Positions 1-9,500 of a stretch of 64,000 nt of DNA are shown here, one piece after another. The stretch lies in assembly GCA_028095005.1 (NCBI GenBank), contig CM051463.1, forward strand, positions 63,092,251 to 63,156,250, read 5' to 3'. Numbering within the stretch: position 1 is the stretch's first letter; the number at the start of each line of letters is the position of its first letter. The notes beneath the pieces are model-generated. The model saw only the letters and a program-made list of their open reading frames with translations, was not told the DNA's origin and ran no database searches. The position numbers and the translations under genes were made by a program. This stretch comes from Rhynchospora pubera. Taxonomy: Eukaryota > Streptophyta > Magnoliopsida > Poales > Cyperaceae.

Positions 1-1380
1 ATTTTTAATTAACAGTCTTGCTTTAAATTTCATCATTTCTTATATTTACGGTTTAAATACAAATGTGTATGAAATTATAAATTTCGGACTGTCAAATTAA
101 AAATATTTCACTAATCGCATTATCAAAAGCATCAAATTAATATTATTCTGATTCGCATAATATTTTTGTCACCAACAGTAGTAGTGCATATCTTATCCAA
201 ACTTTTGGTGATATATCGACCCGAAAAAGTTTTCGCCAAACTCAAATTGATGTACAAATGACATCCCACTTGAATCACGAGTGGCAAAACAAGGACAAAT
301 CTGTAAATTCATGTGCCCAAAAAGCGACATGCCGACCTCCATATCCAAGTTGTTGCCTAATATCATCACCGCGTCCGGATCCAAGAATCTTGACCCAATC
401 CCGTCTCATAAACTTGTCCATGTAAGATAGCGACACATCACAAGGGCATTATCGTAATTGAAAATTCTCGTGACGAGTAGGCTGACGCCATCATTCCCAA
501 GAACCAGCATCCGATTCCATGCAACTACGAGAAGCACGCGTAGGTTCAGTCAGTACGCGCCACGTGTCGTTGAAGATGTTTAGGTGGACGTGTGGAGGGT
601 TTTGGTGGTTGGTAGGAGGTGATTTGTATGACGGGAATAGGAGGAGAATGGTGGCCCATTGAAGCATCGAAAAGGCGAAGATTGAGCCTGGAACTAGGTC
701 ACCTTGCTGGCGGGGTCTGGTTGGTGACGGTTAAGATAGACTGAAGTTTGTTTTGCTGTGGCCATTCTTTTACGTATCGCTGTGTGTTACACATTATATT
801 GACTGTCGACAGAATTAGTTTTATCGAATTTGTTTGGGATTCAGCGTGTAAAAAAATAAAAAATAAAAATAATGTGGTGTAGCTTCGTGAGAAAGATTAA
901 AATCTAAATATAACTAGATAAGTTGATTGTTAATATCAGACTAATACATGCAGGTAGTAATATTTTTGTCAATTTCAAAAGAGTAAAAATGTTATTTAGA
1001 AAATTATTTGCTGAATGAATGGGATGATCATCATTCATCACGATGACAACAATAATGTAAAAATATATAAGAAATATCAAATGATAATTCACGCAACACT
1101 AATTTTAAATTGAAATATTAGAATATTATAATAGTCTACTATATTCCGGGCCGGATCTAAAAGTCAAGAAAGTGCAGCGCAATGTCATCTATTTATTTAA
1201 TCATTAACTTTTGATATTGTATCAATATTTTTATTAAAAAATGATCATATTTGATCCCCATGAAACAAGTTATTAAATCCATTATATTCCCGTAATAACA
1301 ATTGTCCCCTGTAAAACAAGATAATAAATCTATTATTATCCTCATAATAATAATTTGTGTTATAAATATAATCATATATA
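1..1380. other. Gene-poor stretch, no gene recognised
   Basis: Mostly AT-rich. A GC-richer part around 380-760 contains a G-box-like CCACGTGT at 560-567 and a minus-strand open frame of about 59 codons (start near 667) that resembles nothing I recognise. It could be the edge of a host promoter or a decayed gene; nothing decides between these. Confidence 0.4.
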
Positions 1381-1382
1381 TT

Positions 1383-2118
1383 AGGGAAATTTTTCCTCTA
1401 TGCCATTTGTGAGGAAATTGTGGATTTACCATCCAAAACTTTTTTTTTTTCTCTTTTTGCCACCATAAATACCAATTTCTTCCCTAATCGTCATTTTTTT
1501 TATAATATATTTAGAAGTAAAATAATACAAAAATAAATTTCTGACCACTATAACCAACAAATCACTTAAAAAAACAGAAAAGAAATCTAAAAATGGCGGA
1601 GACAAACCAAGTGCTAGGCCCCCAATCTCGATTCTCTGTATGGTGAAGTCCAATCCGGATTCGCTGTAGCGCGGGACACGGTATAGCGCACGTACGAGCC
1701 GTTTGATCTTGATCGGACGGTTCATTTTTTACGGACCTATCAATCTAGGTTACATGCACGAGGCTCCCTTGTCCATTGGATCTTAATCAGACTGTCAGGA
1801 TGTCGCGCGGCAACGGATCTCAATTAGGTGAAGTCGGAAACCAGATTGTACAATTCGGAGCCAGATGTTTCTAGAGTGTGGAGGAGATATTGAAGCAAAT
1901 GAAAAATAGATTTCTCCCAAAGGCGATATGTGTTTGTATAATGGTCAGAAATTTATACAATTATTATTTTACTGTTTAATATATTATAAAAAAAAGGGAC
2001 AAAAGTGGCAATTAGGAAGTAATTTGGTGATTTAGGATGACAAAAAGAGAAAAATGTTAGTTTTAGATGACAAATCCATAATATCTTCAGTTTTCTATGG
2101 CACAGAGAAAAATTTCTA
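1383..2118. mobile_element. Inverted-repeat (MITE/MULE-like) element
   Basis: The left arm (about 1383-1510) and right arm (about 1975-2118) are imperfect inverted copies of each other: GAAATTTTTC, TCTRTGCCAT, TGGATTTRYCAT and TTTTTCTCTTTTTG recur in the same order on opposite strands. Arms this long suggest a Mutator-like or other hairpin MITE. AT-rich flanks (ATATATATTA near both ends) could be a target duplication but are too low in complexity to trust. The dispersed repeat at 1654-1822 lies inside it. Confidence 0.45.
1654..1822 (+). repeat. Dispersed repeat, copy 1
   Basis: Matches the reverse complement of 4661-4849 across its length, with shared blocks such as CGTACGAGCCGT, ACGGACCTATCAATCTA, CTCCCTTGTCCATTGGA and TCGCGCGGCA. 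No coding potential. It lies inside a larger inverted-repeat element. Confidence 0.65.
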
Positions 2119-3486
2119 CAGAGAAATATATATTATATAATAGTTGAACCCCAAAAGGATTCTTCTGAATCCTATGACTATATTATTATTCTGAATTTGT
2201 TAATTCATACATTTTCCAACCACAATAGCTATTTTGCTATGTCATTACTTTGATAGTATCCAAACAAACCTTGAAGTTAATTACATAATACAATTGCCCT
2301 TTGTCTGGTGTTATTAAATAAGTACTTTGATCAAATATTTGAATATTAGGAATTTGATTTAAAAATTTTCAACAATAGCGTATTCAATCGAGAATATTAC
2401 TTTTTTTTTCGTTCTCACAAATTACAATAGGAAAAATCTAGAAGTCACTGGAAGTGCGATATATTATATTCGATCATCTTTCTTCTGACGTAACTATTAA
2501 CTATAATATGCCCCATTAAAAATGGTTTTATAACACTCGCGTTAAACGTAAAGTAACATATGGTTAATCGGGAATTGGGACTCAACATGATAATGAACAA
2601 CGGAAATTAATATGTTCATGATGTTCTCATTTTTTTTATATAATTAATTTTCTGGGGAAGATTTGGTTAAAACCTAATAATTATTCGTGTTTATATATTT
2701 AAAACAGAGTAAAAAATAAACATAAAATGCGCTTTACAAACAAGCGTCCTCTATTAGTGCTTTAAATTTTTCGTTGCGTGAGTAAAAATATACATTGATT
2801 GCTTCCCAAAAAGGTTTTCGTTGCGCGATTAAATTTTTAGAATCAATTAGTTAGTTTTGAAATTGGAACATGTAATCTTCATTATTATTGAGTGGGTTTG
2901 TTTATGTCATAATCCAATTGAGATAATTTTAAATAAAATGGTACATTCCAAATGAGTTTTGATGCAACGGTCCAATTTTCATCCAAACAAAAAAAAAGAA
3001 GGAGAATTTTTCATCAAATCCAGCATTTTATTTCAGTGGGACTTATTAATAGAAAGTACTTACGAAAATCAGGAGACGCGCAATCAAACAATCACACACG
3101 CACGTCTCCTGAGTCTCGCGTGAGTCGCTTCCCGTCTCTTACCCTCTCCTCATTTTACCTCTTATTTTGCTTCCCTTCAAATTTATTTCTCTCCTATACT
3201 CTCGTCTTCGCCTTCAATTCCCTCTTTCTCATCTTCACCATCTATAATTTCGCTCCCGTCTCTATCGTCAATTCAAATCTCCTCCACCTATACTCTCCTC
3301 ATCCTCTGCGGCTCCACCTCCTACGCCTCTACTCTCCCTCCCTCCTCCCTCATCATTTTTCCTCTCTCCGTCATTACGAGTAGAGAAAAAGAAGGAAGAT
3401 GATCAGATCTGATATAGAAAGGGTGGTGTGTTGAGATTGAGAAGGGCGACAAGAGAAAAAAAAATTGATCTGGTTCTGCTACGGTT
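2119..3486. other. Non-coding AT-rich stretch with a pyrimidine-rich block
   Basis: No gene recognised. The 3110-3370 part is TC-rich, like a plant 5' leader or low-complexity DNA. The frame of 143 codons there is serine/leucine/proline-rich from composition alone and has no recognisable domain. Confidence 0.4.
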
Positions 3487-4090
3487 TAGGAGTAAATAAA
3501 TAACTATAAGGGAGTAAATAACTAATACATGAGAATAAATAGGGGGTAACTAATATAGAGAGGGATTAATATCTGCAGGGAGTAAATAATATACTTTAAG
3601 GAAGTAACTAATATATTGTGAGAGAGTAAATAAGAAGCATAATAAAAAGTAACTAATATGTTTAAATTTGTAGTTGATTAAAATGAGTTCCTAATACTTG
3701 CAGGAAGTAAGTAATATACGTAAGGGAGTAACTAACATAGTTTAAGGGAGTAAATAAGAAGTACAATAGAGAGTAACTAATATGTCTAAATTTGTAGTTG
3801 ATTAAAATGAGTGACTAATATCTGCGTGAGTAACTAATATAGTTTAAGGGTGTAAATAAGAAGTATAAGAGAGTATTTAATACATGTAAGGGAGTAAACA
3901 TTCAGTTCTGATCCTGCTATTGTTTGAGAGTAACTAAATACCTAAAAGGGAATAAATAATTAGTACAATGAAGTATTTAATACATGTGAGGAAGTAAATA
4001 ACATTCATATCAGATTTTGCTATTATTTGGTAACTAAATAACTACAAGGGAGTATTTAATACATGTGAGGGAGTAAATAACATTCATTTC
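3487..4090 (+). repeat. Degenerate minisatellite (GAGTAAATAA family)
   Basis: About 25-30 degenerate copies of a unit of roughly 20 bp built on GGGAGTAAATAA / GAGTAACTAATA. A longer unit of about 120 bp, containing AATTTGTAGTTGATTAAAATGAG, is also repeated (about 3660 and 3782). A second longer unit containing GTATTTAATACATGTGAGG recurs near the end. Confidence 0.65.
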
Positions 4091-4099
4091 TGATTCTAA

Positions 4100-4345
4100 T
4101 AATGTTTTTGTCATAGAGAAGGGAGGGCTGACGGCGACGGGAGGGCGCGACAGGAGGGCTGACAGCGATGAGAGGGTTGAGGGTGATGGGAGGACGCGAC
4201 GGCTGATGGCGACGAGATGACGTGAAAGAGAAGGTGCGAATGGAGGGATGCGAGTGAGAGAAGGTGCGAATGCATGAGGGGAGCGACACGGGGTAATTGC
4301 TTTTTATGACAGCGACGGGGTGCGGACGGAGGGAACGCGTTTTTC
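4100..4345 (+). repeat. GC/purine-rich low-complexity block
   Basis: A sharp change to G-rich sequence directly after the minisatellite, with short imperfect repeats GGAGGGCTGACRGCGA, GGAGGRCGCGAC and GAGAGAAGGTGCGAATG. The minus-strand frame across it is an arginine/serine/proline composition artefact. Confidence 0.4.
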
Positions 4346-4660
4346 TTTTTTTGAACAACATCATTTTTTCGTTTTTGACATATGATTAATTAATTGCATA
4401 ACTGTTTGATTGTACTTATCAACTTCGCTCTTCATTATCAACAACATGCCAACAGCTGATATGTAATCTTTCAAATGAACGATACAAGGGAATACACAGA
4501 ATTTCACATAGTCAACCATTTTCCGTGAGTGAAATTTTACTTTTTTTTTTTGGGTGAGAAATCACTTCGAGTTTTTTTTTTTTTTTTTGATGATCCACTT
4601 CGAGTTGGAATAGTTCAAAAAAGACTCGCCAAAATAACCAAGGAGCATCCGAGCGTGAAA

Positions 4661-4849
4661 TTCAGATCCGCTGCCGCGCGACATATGGTGTAGCGCGGCA
4701 TGCTGGCCGTCTGATCAAGTTCCAATGGACAAGGGAGTCCTCTGTATGTAACTTAGATTGATAGGTCCGTAAAAATTAACCGTCCTATCAAGATCAGACG
4801 GCTCGTACGTACGCTACACTATTTGTCGCTTAACAGCAAATCCGGATTG
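4661..4849 (-). repeat. Dispersed repeat, copy 2 (inverted)
   Basis: Inverted counterpart of 1654-1822. The outer arms of the element around copy 1 are not evident here, so the repeat can occur apart from that element. Confidence 0.6.
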
Positions 4850-5278
4850 CCGAGCGTGTGGTGGTAGTGTGGGACCAACAGTACAACCCATGTTAGCAAG
4901 GCCAGCTTTTCTGGATCGCGCAATAATGTGAGACGGATTTTTTCTTTTGGTACTTATAAGTGCTCTGCTCCCTCCTTATTGTCCCCATTGCAAAAACGCT
5001 GCTAACTGCTAAGGCCTTCCTGCACCGTTTGATATTTAAAGAACTATGATTAAATGCTTTAGCACGAATCTTGATGTGACATCATCCTTTCGTTTAACAC
5101 CAATATCCTCCCATATTTGCAGCGGATACCAGGTATTGTTTCCAGACCATCCAATCTTTGTTGTACTTGATTGAAAAAAAAATCTTTGTTGTACTTTGTA
5201 CTGCTGCAGATACGACTTAATTACAATGCCGCACCTCAATCATCTGTACAAAAGACGCCATAATTAAACTTTGTTAAT

Positions 5279-5316
<38 letters not shown>

Positions 5317-6520
5317 AAGAATAATAAGTTTACTAGATGATGATATGATATGGCATATGGGGTCCTTTGGACAAGATAAAAGAAAAGAATAAGTCATTAA
5401 ATTAGGTAACCCTACTTATGATAGTAGGCAAACCACAATGCTTAATGCATGGAAGTGGATATTTTTTTTTCTAGTCAGAACTCCTATTTTAGGAAGATTA
5501 TGAGCATACATACACTGGACATATTATTATGGTCACCGGATCAATTTGCAGTTCAGCTACCAACCTGCTTAACTACGAATAAAACACTTTATTTCATTTC
5601 TTTTAATTAAAAATATTTATTTAAATTCATATAAAATAATTTGCTAAACTATATCAATTATTTTTTGACTTCTTCGATTGAGATTGAGATGGAGACATAA
5701 AATTATTATTTTCTCTTATTGTAAAACTATTTAAATTTATGTTACTTGTGCATGTTAGAATTATTTATATTATTTTTTCTCTGTAGATGTAGTCCGAATT
5801 TTTTTTTTCTTATTTGAGAAACAGAATCAAAATTAATACATAAGTAGATCAGGATGTTAATTTTACATTTCTTTCTGTAAACGCGGAAGAATCTCCGGAC
5901 GGCCCGGACCGCGTGGCGTTTTTCTGGCCCTCTGCTTCTGCATTCAAATTTCAATTTGGTATATTTATATTTTATATATGTTGACCTCTGACTAAGATCG
6001 TACAAAACATGGGTGCAAGTCCCGATTCTGATTTTTGTCCGTGTTTTTTTTTCAGGGGAATATTGTCAGAGAAATTAAGATCCAATTAGAGTATCTTCAT
6101 ATCTCACAATTTAGTAATGCCGAATTCTAAGCACATGCCTTGCATATCGATCAACCGAGATATTTAAAACTTAAAAGGAAAAAAAATTAACCAAGATAGG
6201 ACAATCTTCGATTTTCAGAGATCTGATTTTTCACACACTACGTATCTTGTACATATTTGCAAAATATTTTGTGGCGATAATGATAAATTTGTTTATATAA
6301 TATCTTGTAATTTCAAAATCAAATTGTAAATGCTAGAATATAAAATTTGAGGAAAAAATACTAAATCACAAATACAATAAGACTAATTATATAAAATTTA
6401 TTGAATAATAATTTCTGAAACTGATGTGATAACAACTTCAGCTTTTGTAATTTCGAAATGGAAATACCTCTAAGCAACTCATTGAACATGTAATAAATAT
6501 TTTGTAAAACAAGCATGCTG
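4850..6520. other. Intergenic, AT-rich
   Basis: No gene recognised. Contains an (AT)n microsatellite at about 5280-5313. The frames on the minus strand here lack codon bias or domains. Confidence 0.5.
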
Positions 6521-6690
6521 TCTAGTAGCTCAGGTGGTAAGAGCACTTGGCTCTTTTCTAAGAGATCTAGAATTCAAGTCTGCAAGCTTGTGATAGGCTT
6601 GGCGAGCCAGCGTAAAAACTCAACCATATATATATGTCATTTCTAGCCTACCACTTTTTTGGAATAAAAAGCTAAGACTATTATTTTTTT
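6521..6690 (+). repeat. SINE-like, tRNA-derived relic
   Basis: An internal RNA polymerase III promoter pair is visible: box A-like TAGCTCAGGTGG at 6526 and box B-like GAATTCAAGTC at 6570-6580. Between them CTTGG-CTCTTTT-CTAAG would form a tRNA-Lys(CUU)-like anticodon arm. The acceptor and T stems do not pair, so it is not a working tRNA. A T-rich tract follows. A tRNA-derived SINE fragment is the best reading; a tRNA pseudogene is the alternative. Confidence 0.5.
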
Positions 6691-6785
6691 TTTTTCAAAA
6701 GTTCTTTTGTCACTTCATGTTTAATTTGTTGAGATAATCATTCAAATAGTGGCTAGTATAGTAGGAAAAGATAGAACACTGTCGA

Positions 6786-7052
6786 TATGGCTACATAACG
6801 TCTAAAACGACCACGAAAACGGTCGATTTCATTAACCGTTTCGTTTTAAAACGAAATTGATCACCCATTTGCGTTAACCGTTTCGTTTTGAACGAAACGG
6901 TCGAAATCACGAAAATACACATGGACGAAACTGTTCTAAGCTTTCGTTAACCGTTTCGTTTATAAAACGCAAAAAAAATCTTAACCGTTTCGTTTCGTTT
7001 TGGACGAAACGAAACGAAAGGACGGTCGAAACGGTGACCGTTTTCACCCCTA
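6786..7052. mobile_element. hAT-type MITE, 8-bp TSD ACTGTCGA
   Basis: Flanked by an exact 8-bp duplication ACTGTCGA (6778-6785 and 7053-7060), the length made by hAT transposases. The right end reads inward as TAGGGGTGAAAACGG, a hAT-like terminus; the left end is a weaker match. The interior holds many direct and inverted copies of ACCGTTTCGTTTT / AACGAAACGGT, as expected of subterminal transposase-binding repeats. Confidence 0.75.
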
Positions 7053-7060
7053 ACTGTCGA

Positions 7061-9005
7061 CGTGACTAATACATGTTTAAAAGAAATTATAAGGTCAGCC
7101 CAAACTTGAACGATAGTTGTTTGTTATCCATATTGCGTTTTTACACCATGAGCACAATTAAATGGGCTGAATGACCGCACGCACAAATATTACTTATTGC
7201 AAAATATTGATAATAGGCCTAGATAGACCCAATCCATGGACCTCATTTTAGATAACTTTTAACACGCTATACAATAATACAAACAATTAAACGAACCAAT
7301 TTAATAATTTTACCCAACGCTCTGTTTTTTGCTCACCTGTCTGAATGTCTCATTCCATTTATTGGACTCGGTAACTATCTCCTTTTCTTTGGAAAAAGAA
7401 AGTAGGCACATGGTTAGGCAGGATTGAGCTTGAGTTTTTGATTTGGGGTAAGATTAAGATTTCTTCAGAAAATTGAGAGAGTGTTTCTTTTAAAAAAGTA
7501 ATGAAAATTAAAATAATTAATTCATAACTGAACTACAAAAAAAAATTGTATATACATGAAGAATGTAATACCACATCAGTCATTAGATCACAAATAGGTT
7601 ACTAAAATAGTAAGGAAGATTACAGCTTCGCTAATGATCTTTATAACCATCAAGACGGTTTAAATATCATAAAATTAAGCTACCTTGGAGAGCAAAAAGC
7701 TACATTTTGCTGAATAATAGAAGATTAGAAGTATCAACTTGGCTACCCTTCTTGGGTCGCTTTTATTCAAAAAAGAAGTTTCAACTTCACCCAAAGGCGC
7801 TCTATTCTGAACGGCTGAACCAGAACAAAAACGTCAAAATGGAAAAAAAAAGGTCTTTAACAAAAAGAAAAAGTGAAAGAAAAAAAAAAGTAAAACAAGA
7901 GAAAGTAGGTTAAAAAAGAAATATAGAGAAAAAACATGGGGCTTTACGTCTAGTAATGCACCTGTCGTTTTGTCAATTTGGATAAATATCTGACGTTTAA
8001 TTATACACAAAATATACATATTTTGTCGACACTCCAATTTTTGACAGTTCACTCTGTTTATTTTAAAAACGCTGATATTTTATTTTTCTTTTATCCGGGG
8101 AGAAATGTTTTACTTGTTTCCATATATGGCCCAGAAAGGCAAATTCACCAAACATCATAAGCATTAGAGTTATTACTATCTACATAAGCTAAATAGGTGC
8201 GTATTTCACTTAAAAATTTGAGCACATAACCAAAAACTATCTGGATTAATAAAAAACTATTTATACTTGTTCTCTTGTTCATCTTGGAAAAAGAAATATC
8301 TATTACAAATTAAAAAAAACATATAATAAAAATGAGAATTTTTTTTATCATTCATAATCATGAAATAATGTCAATAAAAATTCTTGTATCCAGTAAAATT
8401 TGAACTCAGATATAAAATATTTTTTCATAATACTAAAAATATGTATAATTTTTATCGAGGGTTAAAAAAAATAAAAAAATGTATAATTTAATAACATGAT
8501 TGACTACGAAATAGAGAACACAATATGGTTGCATTTTTGTAATTAATGCCAAATTTAGATATATCAAACAAATAACATGTATATATAAAGAGGAGGGATA
8601 AATGAAATTAATAAGGAGGCTACCAATATAAGTTATGTGGCATTATATAAAGTTATATAAGTGAGCTCTTTAGTGGATATTTTTACAGAAATGTTTGTAC
8701 TGATCTAGTCTGTGCAAATTCAATTTTTAGCAATTCATAGCAATTCAAATTCGAGGATCACTTATTTGAGAAAAAAATAACAATAATCTGTAAATCCCTG
8801 GTGTTGTTTTCTATATATGATAAGAATTTAAGAATTGCATAAACTAACAATCCATCGATTAATAAAGTAACGAATTTTTAACATAAAGAAAGAAGTCAAG
8901 TAACTAAAGGGATCTCGAATGTAAGACAGAGGTTGCTAACTTCCTATAGCCCATAGGCACTAATTTGAAATCATAAACTGAATGCCGTATCCTGATATTT
9001 GTTTT
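7061..9005. other. Intergenic, no gene recognised
   Basis: AT-rich sequence up to the left edge of the copia element. A frame at 7707-7913 is lysine-rich through A-rich composition and shows no domain. No promoter or RNA gene recognised. Confidence 0.5.
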
Positions 9006-9028
9006 TGTGGAGAAAATTCAATGTTTGG

Positions 9029-9111
9029 CTCGGTCCGAGTTGGGCCAAACTCGGACCGAGTTGAACCACATCCCTTTGGCTCGGTCCGAGTTGGCCAGAA
9101 CTCGGTCCGAG
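9029..9111 (+). promoter_or_regulatory. Two phased pairs of CTCGGWCCGAG in copia U3
   Basis: Near-palindromes CTCGG-W-CCGAG start at 9029, 9050, 9080 and 9101. Spacing is 21 bp within each pair and 51 bp from pair to pair. Three read CTCGGTCCGAG and one is its complement (CTCGGACCGAG). They lie about 75-160 bp upstream of the TATA-like box, where enhancer or repressor sites would be. The same array is at 14109-14191 in the other LTR. Confidence 0.8.
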
Positions 9112-9187
9112 TTGGACCGTCTGACTTTCCTTTTTATGATTTATGCATATATGGAAATGTAATAAAAAGAAATATTAGCCTACCTAT

Positions 9188-9193
9188 TATAAA
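9188..9193 (+). promoter_or_regulatory. Copia LTR TATA-like box
   Basis: TATAAA in a GC-richer context (followed by GGAGGCGCCTCC), placed mid-LTR as expected for the U3/R boundary. Confidence 0.55.
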
Positions 9194-9369
9194 GGAGGCG
9201 CCTCCCTCTTCCTTTCTGACCTATCTTCTTCCCCAATTCTCCCTTGTACTCCATTATTATTGAAAAGAAATAAAAAAGTGATGGTGTGTGTGCGTGTGGA
9301 TGTAGGTACGATTTCGTACTGAACCACGTTAAATATTGTGTCTTTCTGTGATCGTTCTTTAAGTTTACA

Positions 9370-9381
9370 TGGTATCAGAGC
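9370..9381 (+). other. Copia primer-binding site (initiator tRNA-Met)
   Basis: TGGTATCAGAGC, complementary to the 3' end of plant initiator tRNA-Met, lies directly after the LTR. This fixes the LTR end at 9369 and shows that the right LTR is shortened. Confidence 0.93.
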
Positions 9382-9500
9382 AGTAGATCTTGACTACTGT
9401 GTGTTTTTTATCCCTGTGCGAGTTACTGCACAGTTGCTACTTCGTCTCTGTGCGAATTACTGCACAGATCTTACCGAAACCTCTCACCACGATCTAAACC

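Larger units (their letters stand above)
9006..9369 (+). repeat. Copia 5' LTR (complete, 364 bp)
   Basis: Starts TGTGGAG and ends TTTACA, bounded on the right by the primer-binding site. Positions 9006-9324 match 14086-14404 base for base; the last 45 bp (9325-9369) have no counterpart on the right because the 3' LTR is truncated. Contains four CTCGGWCCGAG units, a TATA-like box and A-rich polyadenylation-like signals. Confidence 0.93.

Noticed and set aside
2952..3383. 143-codon plus-strand frame
   Set aside because: Composition-driven Ser/Leu/Pro frame in pyrimidine-rich DNA with no conserved motif.
6521..6595. Functional tRNA-Lys gene
   Set aside because: Anticodon arm and A/B boxes are recognisable but acceptor and T stems do not pair; a SINE or pseudogene fits better.
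6786..7052. GGTCGAAACGG-type sequences in the hAT MITE as further copies of the retrotransposon motif
   Set aside because: They lack TCG-NNN-CGA with 21-bp phasing; they are the MITE's own CGTTTCGTTTT subterminal repeats.
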